In this document: in pieces, positions 25,037-35,104 of the stretch
Layout of the letters: each line of letters opens with the position of its first letter
How positions within the stretch are numbered: position 1 is the stretch's first letter
Origin: Clostridia bacterium
Lineage (GTDB): Bacteria > Bacillota > Clostridia > Oscillospirales > CAG-382
Reading direction: 5' to 3'
Assembly: GCA_017429165.1 (NCBI GenBank)
Contig: JAFRPL010000023.1
Span: 24,705-88,704, forward strand
DNA length: 64,000 bases
Position numbers and translations under genes: made by a program
The notes under the pieces: model-generated
What the model was told of the DNA's origin: nothing
Database searches by the model: none
Seen by the model: only the letters and a program-made list of their open reading frames with translations

Positions 25037-26575
25037 TTATTTCTTTTCGTGATATTCCTTTTCGGTATTCACGTCCCAGCAGGCGAGCCTGCCTTTGCCT
25101 GTGCGTATGGAATCTACTGCCACCATCGCCGAAAGTATGGAATGATCCATGTTGTTGTAGCGGTGCTGTCCGTTCCTGCCCACGCAGTAAAGATTTTCAA
25201 AAGACTGGAGCCATTCGCGGGCGACCGGGAAGTTTTGGTAGGTACCGAAATACGAAGGGTACGCCTTGCGCTGTTTCACGCGCACCGCGTCTTTTATATC
25301 CGCTTTGTCAACCACGCCTATGTGAGCGGCCTCTTCCTTGGCGAATTCTATAAAATCGGCGTCCGTCATATTCCACAACTCGTCGCCTTCGGTGCAGAAA
25401 TACTCCAGACCTATCCACACGGTGTGTTCGGGATCGACGACCAGATACGGCGACCAGTTGTTGAAGATCTGCAGCCGCCCCAGCTTTACGTCGCGTTCCT
25501 GAACGTAGATCCAGCAATCGGGGACGATATTGCCCAGCGTTTTGGTCCTGGTCTTGTTTTGTATCGCCATCTTGTCGCACAAAAGCCCCACGGTGATAAA
25601 ATCGCGGTACGGAAGCTCGCGGGTGACGGCGAGCACGTCTTCGGGGACGTTATGCATACTGTTGCACAGATCCTTTACGGGCATGGACGAAATGAAATAA
25701 TCGCCGGCGTATTCCCTGCCGTTCGCGCTTACCGAAACGACTCTGCCGTTTTCGGTCTTCACGTCGTCCACGCGCGCGTTCATAATGATATCGCCGCCCA
25801 GCCGGCGGACTTCGTCGGCGAGCGTTTCGTAAAACTGGCCGGGTCCGTTTTTGGGGTAAAGGAACTGCTCTATAAGCGACGTTTCGACCTTTTTGGAGCT
25901 TTTTTTACGGAACGGAGACGAGATCTTGTTCCAAACCGCCTTGAAAAGCGAAAGTCCTTTTACGCGCTGCGCGCCCCATTCGGCGGAAATGTCTTTGGGA
26001 TTCACGCCCCACACTTTTTCAGTATAGTCTTCGAAAAACATCTCGTAAAGCGGCTTGCCGAAACGGTTTATATAGAAATTGCGCAAATTGGTCTCTTTCT
26101 TTTTGAACACCGCCGACCATAAATATCCGCAGCCCGCTTTGAGAGTGCGCAGGAAGCCCATGTTCTTTATGGTCTCCCACGAAAGCGAAATGGGGTAGGC
26201 GAAGAACTTTTTAAGAAAATATATGCGCGAAACGCGGTTGCGGACCAACATTACGCGGTCTTCTTTTTCGGGGTCGGGCCCGCCGGCGGAAAGCGGCTTT
26301 TCGCGCCCCAGCAGCGCGTCGTCGAACGAAGGCGCGCCTTGCACGGGCAGTATGCTTTTCCACAGATCGTTCACCCTGTCGACTTTGGTAAAGAAGCGGT
26401 GGCCGCCGATATCGATACGGTTGCCTTTATAGACCGCCGTCCGTGAAATGCCGCCTATCTCGTCGCTTTCTTCAAGTATGACGGGGCGGATATCGGTCGT
26501 TGTGAGCAGCTCATAGGCGGCGGTGAGCCCCGCGGGGCCGGCGCCGATGATTATCGCGATCTTGTTATTTTCCAT
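25037..26575 (-). CDS. FAD-dependent amine-oxidase/UDP-galactopyranose mutase-like flavoprotein
   Basis: 512 residues. N-terminal FAD-binding Rossmann motif [16 protein letters not shown] with E at the end of strand two, then [22 protein letters not shown], which resembles protoporphyrinogen-oxidase-like proteins and UDP-galactopyranose mutases found in polysaccharide clusters. C-terminal [21 protein letters not shown] closes the FAD site. Downstream of two GT-C-like membrane proteins on the same strand, so a role in modifying a sugar nucleotide or polyprenyl-linked sugar is likely, but the substrate is unknown. Confidence 0.8.
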   Translation of the reverse strand: MENNKIAIIIGAGPAGLTAAYELLTTTDIRPVILEESDEIGGISRTAVYKGNRIDIGGHRFFTKVDRVNDLWKSILPVQGAPSFDDALLGREKPLSAGGPDPEKEDRVMLVRNRVSRIYFLKKFFAYPISLSWETIKNMGFLRTLKAGCGYLWSAVFKKKETNLRNFYINRFGKPLYEMFFEDYTEKVWGVNPKDISAEWGAQRVKGLSLFKAVWNKISSPFRKKSSKKVETSLIEQFLYPKNGPGQFYETLADEVRRLGGDIIMNARVDDVKTENGRVVSVSANGREYAGDYFISSMPVKDLCNSMHNVPEDVLAVTRELPYRDFITVGLLCDKMAIQNKTRTKTLGNIVPDCWIYVQERDVKLGRLQIFNNWSPYLVVDPEHTVWIGLEYFCTEGDELWNMTDADFIEFAKEEAAHIGVVDKADIKDAVRVKQRKAYPSYFGTYQNFPVAREWLQSFENLYCVGRNGQHRYNNMDHSILSAMVAVDSIRTGKGRLACWDVNTEKEYHEKK

Positions 26576-26608
26576 TTCGGTTACTCCTGTATGTTGTTTG
26601 TGTTGTTG

Positions 26609-28666
26609 TTATCTGAACAGATTTTCGAAAAGAGCGAACAGCCGCGGAGCGTTAAGGCGTATGCTGTCGGCTTCGTTATCGAATATCAGCGCGCCTGCGA
26701 TCAGGACCGTAAGCCCCATGCAGATCCACGCCGCCGCGCGGACGTGGACGGCGTACGGCTTGCCGGAGCTGCGCGAAACGAGTTCGACGAGCACGAGCGC
26801 GCCGACAAGGCAAAGCGGGAACAGGATATCGCCCATATAGCGCAGATGTACTCCGCCGAGGCAAAAATCGGTGAACGCCACGAACACCGCAGCGGCGACG
26901 GCGGAAATATACGTGCCGCGCTTGACGCGGTCGCCCCCGGTCACGGGCAGGGCGGCGAAAACGCCCCACACCGCGGGGAAGTTCAAAGCTCCGTACGACA
27001 GGTACGAATACTGGTAGCTGCGGTAGGCGCCGAGACTGAGATCGGACGGCGAAACGAACGGGAAGATACCGCTGAACGAAAACGGTTGAACGAAATAATG
27101 GAACATCGCGGGGAAAAACTTATACAGTTCGTACCCGCAATAGCTCATATCGTACCCCGTGAGCTGCCGCGTTATGCCGAAATCGAACGGCGAACCGAAC
27201 CGAACCGCGTTGTAAGTCATTATCGCGGCGGCGCCGGCGATCACCGGGACCGCGGCGAACGCGAGGTCGCACATGCGCTCGGCGAGAGGGCGCGTCTTTT
27301 TTATGAAAAATTTTATGAACAGCGGCACGAGCATTACGCAGAACACCAGCGCGGTGGGCCTTGACGCCGCGGCGAGCGCCACGCTCGTCCCGGCGAGCGC
27401 GAGCAGTACGCGGCGGCGCGACGCGGTCTGCGCGCAGACTGCGCGGAAGGCGAAATTGAGCGTAAGCGCAAAGAACAGCATTCCGCAAATGACCGCCGTA
27501 AAGTACATGGTGGGATGCACGTTGAGCACGAACACGCTTGACCCGCAGACGACCGCGCAAAGCGCAAAGCACAGCGTGACGGGATCGGTCCTGATCTTAA
27601 AATACCTGAGCAGCGCCGACAGCGCGGCGGCAAACGCCGCGACCGCGCAAAGCGTGAAGAACAGGTTCGCCGCTCCGTCGCCCGGCATATAGCCGGTCAG
27701 CGCCGTCAGCGGAAGATAGAACAGCAGCACGGGCGCTATACCGAAATACGAATACACCTTACCCGTTTCCGATACATAGGCGCGGTCCCACAGCGCGGAA
27801 TACGAGCTCGTTTCGGTCTGCCGGACGCCGGCGTCATAGGGATTTTTGAGCGAAGCCAGTTCCCCGGCGGAAAATTCTATATCAAGATCCAGCCGCCCTT
27901 TGAGCAGCGCGTCGGTCTGCTGCTGATAGCAGGAATACTCTTTGACCGGTTTTTCGAACGGATATTTTTCCGGCCGAAAATTCTTCACGGCGCCTATAAG
28001 CGCGAAAACGCTGCAAAGCGCGCACGCCGCGCACACGAGCGCCTTTGCGCCGGGGCCGGAAAGATCGAGCGTTTTTGCATACGGCTTATATTCTTTTATG
28101 AATACCGCCGCGCAAAAAACCAGAAAAACGAGCAGCCAGCGCAAAAAATTGAAATGAAGTCCGAAAGCGTAATTGAGGATTATCCCGGTGAGCACCACGC
28201 CTTTTGCGCCTTGATCGAAATCCAGCTCGAGCGTCGTGACGCCGCCCGCCGAATCGTAATCTATTACGGCTTCGCCGCTGCCCGCGTAAACGCGCTGGTT
28301 GTGATACGGGCGCAGCGAATCCCGCCACGCCGCGTCCTTTGCCAGCACGGAAACTTCAAAAAGGGCCGGCTTTTCGACAAACTTCAGCGCTATGTATTCT
28401 ATTTTCACTCCCTGAAGCGGGATCTTTATCACGGTGTTGCCCTGCATTTTCAGCCCGCCGTTCGATATAACGCCGTTTTTGACGTTCAGGCGGTCGACGG
28501 GGATATCGACGCGTACCGCGTCTTTGAACCCCAGAGCAAGGCTCTTGCGCGAAGCGAAGGTCAGTTCGCACAGCGCGAGTATCACCGCGGCGACCGCGAT
28601 TATCGCAAGCACGCGGCGCAGTTTGCTTTGCGCATCCGACGCGGGAATTTTTGATTCTTCTTTCAT
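26609..28666 (-). CDS. GT-C-like polytopic membrane protein
   Basis: 685 residues: an N-terminal membrane helix, an extracytoplasmic beta domain (~45-175), then about twelve membrane helices. The loop after the third helix contains KGRLDLDIEFSAGELASLKNPYD, reminiscent of the acidic first loop of GT-C enzymes. Probably a polyprenyl-phosphate-sugar-dependent transferase acting at the outer face. Twenty-eight bases from the next GT-C-like gene. Confidence 0.7.
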   Translation of the reverse strand: MKEESKIPASDAQSKLRRVLAIIAVAAVILALCELTFASRKSLALGFKDAVRVDIPVDRLNVKNGVISNGGLKMQGNTVIKIPLQGVKIEYIALKFVEKPALFEVSVLAKDAAWRDSLRPYHNQRVYAGSGEAVIDYDSAGGVTTLELDFDQGAKGVVLTGIILNYAFGLHFNFLRWLLVFLVFCAAVFIKEYKPYAKTLDLSGPGAKALVCAACALCSVFALIGAVKNFRPEKYPFEKPVKEYSCYQQQTDALLKGRLDLDIEFSAGELASLKNPYDAGVRQTETSSYSALWDRAYVSETGKVYSYFGIAPVLLFYLPLTALTGYMPGDGAANLFFTLCAVAAFAAALSALLRYFKIRTDPVTLCFALCAVVCGSSVFVLNVHPTMYFTAVICGMLFFALTLNFAFRAVCAQTASRRRVLLALAGTSVALAAASRPTALVFCVMLVPLFIKFFIKKTRPLAERMCDLAFAAVPVIAGAAAIMTYNAVRFGSPFDFGITRQLTGYDMSYCGYELYKFFPAMFHYFVQPFSFSGIFPFVSPSDLSLGAYRSYQYSYLSYGALNFPAVWGVFAALPVTGGDRVKRGTYISAVAAAVFVAFTDFCLGGVHLRYMGDILFPLCLVGALVLVELVSRSSGKPYAVHVRAAAWICMGLTVLIAGALIFDNEADSIRLNAPRLFALFENLFR

Positions 28667-28694
28667 AAAACGGGGCCTTTCATGAACGGATGAT

Positions 28695-30200
28695 TCACGC
28701 GGTGATAACGTACAGCAGCGCGCTCACGGCGCAGAACGCGATACACACGGCGGCGACGGCGCGCTCTGCGTGTTTGTTCTGAAGAGTATCGGAATAAAGC
28801 CCTATGAACATCGCCCCCACGACCGCCGCGGGCACGATATATCTGAAATCCATGGTGCAGTTGTGGGGAAAATCAAAGCAGAATTTGACGTACATAAGTA
28901 CGACGGTGATCCAGAACGCGTAGAAGAACGCTTTTATCGGCCTTTCGAACCGCTCGAACTTCTTCCTCACCGCGCGCCCCATACACCATATCGAAAACAC
29001 TATGAGTATGACGTTGAGTATTATAAGCGCGTACGCGAGTATCTCGGTAAACGCGCCGCCTTTGCCTATATCCCATTCGCCGAACACCGAAGTCTTTACC
29101 ACGGCGGAGGGGATGTTGTATTCAAAGAACGAATTGGTGTAGCCCTGGTCGGCGCGCGCGAACCAGATCCCTTCGGAAAAGCTGTGCGGTATTCCGAGCA
29201 GGCGTTCGGTCACCGAACGGAAGCCTATATACTGGTCGAGCTTGTCGGAAAGCTTCATCACGTAGCCGAGCGGTTTTCCGTGCTCCCACAGCATATAGAA
29301 CGACCACCAGGTGCCGAGCGGCACGCAGACGGCGCCGAAAACGCAGTATTGAAGGAACAGGCGCAGGCGTTCGCCTTTGGCTTCTATGAATTTGATCAAA
29401 AACAGCATCGCGACCGCGGGCGCGACGTAGCCTGCCGAAAGCTTGGACATCATCCCCAGCCCTATGGCGAGCGCGAGGCACACGATATTGCCGTACCCCG
29501 GGCTGCGGTACCAGCGGACAGCGAACAGCAGCGCCGCGAGCATAAAGAGCACCGAAAGCATATCGTTGTTGTAGCTCGCCGCGAGTATGATGAACGTGGG
29601 GTGGAAAGCGACGAGCGAAAGCGCGATATTGCGGCTGCGGTCGCTTAAGCCCACCTCTTTGAATATCGCCGCGCACACGGAAGACGCCGCGCACGAATAA
29701 AACAGCGTGAGCGCCGTGACGTAGTGGGTCGCGACGCTTTCGGCGACTCCGGTCCAGGTCAGGAACTTCATCCACAGCGCCTCGAGCCCGTAATGGAGCG
29801 GCGGGTGATACCACATGGACGCTATTTTTTCCGGGAATATCTCGCCGCCGTACATACGGTATATCCTGCCCGCGTGGCCGTTGGAAACTTCGCGGAAGGT
29901 GCCGACGTCGTGCTGACGCTCGCCGAGTCCCGTGCAGAGCACGTATGCGAGCTTGACGAGGAAAGAAAACGCGAGTATGAGGAACGTCACGCGCCGCGGC
30001 GTGAGCATCCCGTTGGCGTACCAGTACGCCGCGAGCGCGGCGAGAGCCAGCGCGGCGGCGGCAAGCAGGACGATGGAAAACGGAGTGAGCTTATCTGCCG
30101 TATAATCGAACAGAAAAACCGAAACCAGGCAGGCGAGCGCGGCCGTGACGTACGGATGTCTCAGCACAGCGCCGTCTTCGCGCAGGAATTCTTTTTTCAC
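28695..30200 (-). CDS. GT-C glycosyltransferase, PMT/GT39-83-like
   Basis: 501 residues, about twelve membrane helices. First extracytoplasmic loop: GLGERQHDVGTFREVSNGHAGRIYR, with the acid-His pattern of protein-O-mannosyltransferase-type enzymes, then MWYHPPLHYGLEA, the conserved HPPL motif. Expected to transfer a sugar from a polyprenyl phosphate donor onto a protein or polymer outside. Neighbours (dockerin-CotH protein and AlgJ-like lipoprotein) suggest a secreted or surface target (inference). Confidence 0.8.
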   Translation of the reverse strand: MKKEFLREDGAVLRHPYVTAALACLVSVFLFDYTADKLTPFSIVLLAAAALALAALAAYWYANGMLTPRRVTFLILAFSFLVKLAYVLCTGLGERQHDVGTFREVSNGHAGRIYRMYGGEIFPEKIASMWYHPPLHYGLEALWMKFLTWTGVAESVATHYVTALTLFYSCAASSVCAAIFKEVGLSDRSRNIALSLVAFHPTFIILAASYNNDMLSVLFMLAALLFAVRWYRSPGYGNIVCLALAIGLGMMSKLSAGYVAPAVAMLFLIKFIEAKGERLRLFLQYCVFGAVCVPLGTWWSFYMLWEHGKPLGYVMKLSDKLDQYIGFRSVTERLLGIPHSFSEGIWFARADQGYTNSFFEYNIPSAVVKTSVFGEWDIGKGGAFTEILAYALIILNVILIVFSIWCMGRAVRKKFERFERPIKAFFYAFWITVVLMYVKFCFDFPHNCTMDFRYIVPAAVVGAMFIGLYSDTLQNKHAERAVAAVCIAFCAVSALLYVITA

Positions 30201-30234
30201 GTTTTGCCGCTCCTTTCTGTTTTGGCCGTTAATA

Positions 30235-32811
30235 TCAGTTGAGCCCGAAATCTTCGAGCATCCATTCGTTGCGGTTTTCGAACCAGTCGCGCAGGTATTC
30301 GATCTCGGCGTCGTAGGTGCCGTTGACGAGTTCTTTTTCGAGCACGCTGTAAACGGTGTCGGTGTACCACAGAGTGTAGTTGCGGTCTATATCTTTGCGG
30401 TATTTCCCCAGCAGGATATCCATCTGGTTCCTGCCCAGCTCGTTATCCCGATAAATGTTGACGATATACGGCTGAAGCTCGAGATAGCGCGCCTTGACCA
30501 TATCCATTATCTGAGGCACCCTGAACAGACGGCTGTTCCATATGGCGTAGCAATATCTGCCCTGCCACGAAATTCCGGTGGTGTTTACGTTGTTGTAGCC
30601 GGTGTAATAGCTGGAAGAGCAGTTGCCGGCGGAAAGGTCGAAATCCCATACCGGGCCTTCGTAAAGCTTGCCGCCTTTGAGATAGAAGCGCGTGGAGCTG
30701 GTGCCGTAGTCGACCTGTTTGAAGAATTCCTGTACTATGAACGCATCGATGAACGACTGCAGGTCGACGTATTTGGCTATGTCGCCGTATTTCTGCGAAT
30801 GGATGGCGTTTTCCATGGCGGTGAAGAATTCCGTCATATAATCGCGCTGGGATTCGGTGGGCGATTCGGGATCGTTGAGCCCGAGTATGATGCCGTATCT
30901 GGGAGTGGTGAACCATTCAGGGTTGGAATACTGCGCCCACGGTTCGAATTCGAACAGGAATTCGTTGCCTTCGATGTCGATATCCACGCGCGTGTCGCCC
31001 ACGCCTATGGATTCGCACAGCATATACATGCCGCGGTAGACTCCGTTGACGTAAAGTTCTACGAATTCCGACTGCTGGACGTACGCCATTCCGATAGCGT
31101 CCGCGAGATCGTACGCGAGCTTGTTGCGGATCTGCGTTTTATCGTACATATTGGCTAAGAGATACCATTTTTTGCACTTGCCGAACCCGAGCACGTTCTG
31201 TTTTTTATCGAATTTTATGTTAAACGGCTGTTTCGCGCCGCTGGAAGTCGAGTTGCCGCGCACCTTTATGGTGGCGTTGGGATCGATTATGGTGGAAAAT
31301 CTGCCGGCGGGGTCGTATACGGTGATAGCGCATTCGCGGTATTCGTCCTTGATTATGGGGACGCCGCGCGTATCGACGTAGACCTTGGGGATATCCGAAA
31401 GGTTGCCGATCCCCGTGAGTTCGAACCCGCTCACCGTGAGTTCGGACGCCCAGACGTGGTCGGAAACGGTTATATCGGCGCGCAGGAACCTGGCGCGCAC
31501 GTCGTCGACCGCGAGCTTAAATACGCCCTTCTTCCAGCTGCCGACGGTGACGAGGTTCGCCGTTCTGACCCTGACGGTGCCGAGCTTGGTGAATTCTATG
31601 CCGTCGTCGGAAACGTAATAGGTGACCCTGGCAATGTCGGGGGTGGAAACGCCGTTCTGGCCTCCCCACAGATCAATGTTCGCCTCTTTGATGAGGCAGG
31701 TGTGTTCGAGATCGATTATGACGCTCAGCGTGTCGGTCTCATAGCCCGCGATGCGCGGCGAGTCGCCTTTATCGGCGACGTATCCGTCAGTGAGCTTGAA
31801 GCGCGGGCGTATTCCCTGGGAATCGTTGAAGTCGCCGTAGCTGTCGCTGCGGTAATTGCGAGCTTTGGCGGTGTATTTTTTGCCCAACGCCACGTTTTCG
31901 ACAGTTCGCAGAGCAAAATAGTCGTCCGGGAAAAGTATGCAGCGCAAAAGCAATATGGCGTCGGCGGAAAGGACCTTGCCGTCGCCGTCCAGGTCGCCGT
32001 CCTGGGTGATGGGATATTCTTCACCGAACAGGACGTACCTGAGCAGGTAGATCGCGTCGTCGGAGCTGAGCGCGCCGTCGTTGTTCATATCGCCGCGGAT
32101 GACGGCGGGAGGAGGCGTTTCGGTTACGCCGAAGCCCCAGTTCACGTCCTTTGTATCTGCGGAGATCCCGTTGCTGCCGCTGTAATACAGGTTCGTGTTC
32201 GCGGCGAGAGGATCAAAGGTCGAAAAATCGACCGACCATACCGTTCTGCCGTTGACTTCGGCGGAAACGCTCGCTATTTCTATGGTGCCTTCGGCGTTAT
32301 AATACCCTATGCTCACGTTTAGCGCGCGGCATACGGCCCTGCCGTCGTTTATTACCACCTGAGTGTCTTCCCTGCCAAGCGCGTACGAGGGGTTGCCGGG
32401 ATCCGCTTCATAAGTGAAATCCACCCAGCTGCCCTTGACGGGACCGCCGTTGTCCTCCAGATACACGTTTGAATTGGCAAAGTCCGCGAAATTGATGAGA
32501 TATTTGAAATTGCCCACGTGCTCGAGATCTGTATACGCATAGCAGTTGACGTAAGCCGCGCCGTGTTCCTGTTCGTATACGTCGGTGCCGAAACGCACCC
32601 TGGCGCGCAGCGTGACGGTGCCGTCGTCAGGAATGAGCGATTCGGGCAGCGTGAACGTGATCGACGGGACGACGCCGTCCGAAGTGGTCATCCACAGATA
32701 GCGTTCGGGCGCTTCGGCCGTCAGCGCGGAGGCGTACACGGCGGGCGATACCGAAAGCGCGAGCGCAAACACGAACACGAAAGCAAGTATCAGCGAAACT
32801 GTTCTTTTCAT
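30235..32811 (-). CDS. Secreted CotH-kinase protein with type I dockerin-like domain
   Basis: 858 residues starting at ATG 32811 (signal peptide MKRTVSLILAFVFVFALAL). Order: beta-sandwich (~35-225); dockerin-like pair of calcium loops (~238-297: GDMNNDGALSSDDAIYLLR and GDLDGDGKVLSADAILLLR, about 37 residues apart); discoidin/F5-8-type carbohydrate-binding-like region (~305-480); CotH domain (~505-858) with IKVRGNSTSSGAKQPFNIKF, WYLLANMYDKTQIRNKLAY and GPVWDFDLSAGN. The dockerin implies docking to a cohesin, none of which is encoded here. Forty bases separate it from the AlgJ-like gene upstream. Confidence 0.88.
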   Translation of the reverse strand: MKRTVSLILAFVFVFALALSVSPAVYASALTAEAPERYLWMTTSDGVVPSITFTLPESLIPDDGTVTLRARVRFGTDVYEQEHGAAYVNCYAYTDLEHVGNFKYLINFADFANSNVYLEDNGGPVKGSWVDFTYEADPGNPSYALGREDTQVVINDGRAVCRALNVSIGYYNAEGTIEIASVSAEVNGRTVWSVDFSTFDPLAANTNLYYSGSNGISADTKDVNWGFGVTETPPPAVIRGDMNNDGALSSDDAIYLLRYVLFGEEYPITQDGDLDGDGKVLSADAILLLRCILFPDDYFALRTVENVALGKKYTAKARNYRSDSYGDFNDSQGIRPRFKLTDGYVADKGDSPRIAGYETDTLSVIIDLEHTCLIKEANIDLWGGQNGVSTPDIARVTYYVSDDGIEFTKLGTVRVRTANLVTVGSWKKGVFKLAVDDVRARFLRADITVSDHVWASELTVSGFELTGIGNLSDIPKVYVDTRGVPIIKDEYRECAITVYDPAGRFSTIIDPNATIKVRGNSTSSGAKQPFNIKFDKKQNVLGFGKCKKWYLLANMYDKTQIRNKLAYDLADAIGMAYVQQSEFVELYVNGVYRGMYMLCESIGVGDTRVDIDIEGNEFLFEFEPWAQYSNPEWFTTPRYGIILGLNDPESPTESQRDYMTEFFTAMENAIHSQKYGDIAKYVDLQSFIDAFIVQEFFKQVDYGTSSTRFYLKGGKLYEGPVWDFDLSAGNCSSSYYTGYNNVNTTGISWQGRYCYAIWNSRLFRVPQIMDMVKARYLELQPYIVNIYRDNELGRNQMDILLGKYRKDIDRNYTLWYTDTVYSVLEKELVNGTYDAEIEYLRDWFENRNEWMLEDFGLN

Positions 32812-32852
32812 GGCTTGGGTCCTTTCTGTTTTAAGAATCTGCGTGCACGGCG

Positions 32853-34193
32853 TTACCTTAACACGCTGTTGAGGTTCATATCGCAAACGAAAACGATTAT
32901 ATAATCCACGCCTAAAGCCGCGGCTTCTTCGGCGCTTATGTCAAATTCCCACAGCGGCTTGAAATGCGATACGGAAGCGCGTTCCGCCAGCCAGTCGAAC
33001 AGCATTATGGAATAGCTGTCGCGCAGCATGAGGAACGAGGGCTTGCCTTCGCCGTCGGGGTTGGTGAAATCCATCTGCTCCATATTGTCGTTGTTTATTA
33101 CCGTCGCTTCTTCGTGATCGTATTTGAGACGGTCGATCGGAGTGGTGAAAGTTATGTGCGAAAAAGTCGAACGGAACCGCAGCAGATCTTTCCGCATCCC
33201 GAGATCGTAATACAGATCGCCCGCTTCGCGGTATTCCTCGGCAAAGCCGAATTCCGAAACGTCGCGCGCGGCGGCGGCCGGGAAACGCTTTGCGAACTCG
33301 TCGCATATCGCTTTGTACGCGAAATACGCGGCGTATTCGGTCCAGTGCGAATCGGTGTGGTGATAAAGCTCGTGCCCGGTGCTGCCCAGCTGCGCTTTGA
33401 GCGCGGGGCCCAGATCTATCACGACGGCGCCGCCTTCGGCGAGCGCTTCCGCCGCCTGTTCGCGCAGGCACACGGTCCCCTGCTCTATGCCGTCGGGCAT
33501 TTCCTGCGGATAAAGCTCGTTGGGGTTGGGGATGAGCACGTAAATGAGCTCGGTCCCGCTTTGGGCGAGCGCTTCGACGCGCTGCTTCGTGCGGTTGACG
33601 GCGCGGTTGCGCATGCGCTGTGAAATATCCTCGTTATTGGTGAACTGTTTTTCGGTGTTGTTGAAGAAGAGCCAGCCGTTTTTGCCCACCCAGACCACGC
33701 CCGGCGCGGGATATTCGCCAGTGGCGTAGGACTGCAGCTTTACGGCGACCGGCGAAGAGACCGATTTAGCGGGTTCCGAGCAATACAGCTTGACTTCCAG
33801 CGGGCTTTCGCTCTGAGGCAGCGGCAGTTCGAGTATGAACGTGCCGTGACTGCTCGATGCGTGGCCGATCACGCTGCTGCGCAGCACCGCGAATACTTCG
33901 GCGTCCTCGGGGCAGGTGCCGCCGACGATGCCGCGGCGGTCTTCGGCGGTTATGTATTCCGCCACTTCGACCTGCGCGGATTGCTCTTCGCCCGTGCGGT
34001 AACGTTTGACTTCGGCTTCGGTGCGCGGCAGCGGCAGTATTTCGTCCGCCGGATCGGAAACGTTTTCGGTTTCGGAAATTTCCGGCTCCGAAACGGCGGA
34101 AAGTTCGGTGCTTTCGCTTCGTTCCGCGTCTTTCGCGCACGAAACGGCGAATATGCAGACGAGCAAAAGCAGACATATAAGTCTTTTGGTCAA
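32853..34193 (-). CDS. AlgJ/AlgX-like (DHHW/SGNH-type) lipoprotein
   Basis: 446 residues from TTG 34193, nine bases after GGAG; a longer ATG at 34208 lacks a ribosome site. Signal peptide with lipobox IFAVSC, a low-complexity acidic linker, then an alginate-acetylation-type domain: WVGKNGWLFF, VLIPNPNELYP, YHHTDSHWTEYAAYFAYKAI (the D-x-H-W motif) and MLRDSYSIMLFDWLAE (the nucleophile-Ser block). Such proteins acetylate secreted polysaccharide; an MBOAT partner would be expected elsewhere and is not in the window. First gene of the operon running to the FAD flavoprotein. Confidence 0.82.
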   Translation of the reverse strand: MTKRLICLLLLVCIFAVSCAKDAERSESTELSAVSEPEISETENVSDPADEILPLPRTEAEVKRYRTGEEQSAQVEVAEYITAEDRRGIVGGTCPEDAEVFAVLRSSVIGHASSSHGTFILELPLPQSESPLEVKLYCSEPAKSVSSPVAVKLQSYATGEYPAPGVVWVGKNGWLFFNNTEKQFTNNEDISQRMRNRAVNRTKQRVEALAQSGTELIYVLIPNPNELYPQEMPDGIEQGTVCLREQAAEALAEGGAVVIDLGPALKAQLGSTGHELYHHTDSHWTEYAAYFAYKAICDEFAKRFPAAAARDVSEFGFAEEYREAGDLYYDLGMRKDLLRFRSTFSHITFTTPIDRLKYDHEEATVINNDNMEQMDFTNPDGEGKPSFLMLRDSYSIMLFDWLAERASVSHFKPLWEFDISAEEAAALGVDYIIVFVCDMNLNSVLR

Positions 34194-34226
34194 GCGACAC
34201 CACTCCATTCTGAGGTCTTTGATGCT

Positions 34227-34255
34227 ATTATAGCACTATTTATATTATAATGCAA
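34227..34255 (-). promoter_or_regulatory. Promoter of the AlgJ-like/dockerin-CotH operon
   Basis: Minus strand: TTGCAT (34250-34255), 17-base spacer, TATAAT (34227-34232), about 33 bases before the TTG start. Confidence 0.78.
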
Positions 34256-34266
34256 TAGCAAAAAAC

Positions 34267-34291
34267 AAAGGACGGCGTTCGCCGTCCCTTT
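34267..34291 (-). terminator. Terminator after hlyIII
   Basis: Stem GGACGGC / GCCGTCC with loop GTTC, flanked by AAA and TTT; on the minus strand it is followed by TTTGTTTTTTG. Ends the HlyIII transcript and just precedes the next operon's promoter. Confidence 0.75.
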
Positions 34292-34319
34292 GACCGCGCC
34301 CCCGCGGAGCTTTTTGCCG

Positions 34320-34961
34320 TCACAAAATGTAAAAGATTATCCCTATCGCCTGAAAAACGCTGCCGAACACCACGAAAATGTGGAATATGGCGTGGAAATA
34401 GCGTACCTTGCGGCCGACGCCGTACAGCACGGCGCCGATGGTATACGATATACCGCCCGCGAGCAGCCAGATGAAGCCGTTCCACGTCATCGCCGCGACG
34501 CACGCTTTGAGCGAGATTACTATCATCCAGCCCATGCAGAGGTAGCATATCATGGAAAACACGCGGTATCTGCGCAGGTCTATTGCGTTGAGCGTTATCC
34601 CGAGCGCCGCGAGCCCCCATTCCACGCCGAACACGATCCACGCGAGCGCGGGGTCGTTGAGGCGTATTCCGGCGAGCAGTATGGGAGTGTAGGTGCCGGC
34701 GATCAGGAAATATATGGTGCAGTGGTCTATGACCTGCATAACGCGCTTGCCGCGGTTCATATTCAGCCCGTGGTAGACGCTGGAAACGCTGTAAAGGCAC
34801 ACCATCGAAAAGCCGTAGATCGCCGCGGATATTATCCCCCACAGGTCGGCGTGCAGCGCGGCGACGGTCACCGAGCAGACGAGGATGAGCACTCCCAGTC
34901 CGCCGCCCACTATGTGCGTGACCATATTCATTATTTCTTCGCCGCGCGTATAATACGGCAT
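34320..34961 (-). CDS. Hemolysin III / TrhA family membrane protein
   Basis: 213 residues, seven membrane helices, of the PAQR-related hemolysin III family. Metal-site motifs are present: SSVYHG in helix 2, VIDHCTIYFLIAGTYTP in helix 3-4, and FHAIFHIFVV at the C-terminal side. Start ATG 34961 has GGAG six bases upstream; an open extension to 35069 covers the promoter. Roles in membrane energetics or lipid homeostasis have been proposed for the family. Confidence 0.9.
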   Translation of the reverse strand: MPYYTRGEEIMNMVTHIVGGGLGVLILVCSVTVAALHADLWGIISAAIYGFSMVCLYSVSSVYHGLNMNRGKRVMQVIDHCTIYFLIAGTYTPILLAGIRLNDPALAWIVFGVEWGLAALGITLNAIDLRRYRVFSMICYLCMGWMIVISLKACVAAMTWNGFIWLLAGGISYTIGAVLYGVGRKVRYFHAIFHIFVVFGSVFQAIGIIFYIL

Positions 34962-34991
34962 GTTTCGCTCCGAAAGCGGCGTCCTCTGCAC

Positions 34992-35021
34992 TTGACAAAC
35001 ACCCCCTGATACTGTTATTAT
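34992..35021 (+). promoter_or_regulatory. Putative promoter of the pseudouridine synthase gene
   Basis: TTGACA (34992-34997) and TATTAT (35016-35021), spacer 18. It overlaps the divergent hlyIII promoter on the other strand, so the two may compete. Confidence 0.5.
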
Positions 35022-35045
35022 ATACAAGGAGGGCGGCGAACGCAA
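35017..35045 (-). promoter_or_regulatory. Promoter of hlyIII
   Basis: Minus strand: TTGCGT (35040-35045), 17-base spacer, TATAAT (35017-35022); about 55 bases before the start codon. Confidence 0.7.
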
Positions 35046-35104
35046 TTTACAGACCATTGAAATTGTCATAAGATTTTATTAAGACGCGCCGCGAAAGCAT
35101 AAAA

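Noticed and set aside
34240..34998. Arg/His-rich ORF antisense-frame to hlyIII
   Set aside because: It overlaps the clearly conserved seven-helix HlyIII gene and has shadow-frame composition.
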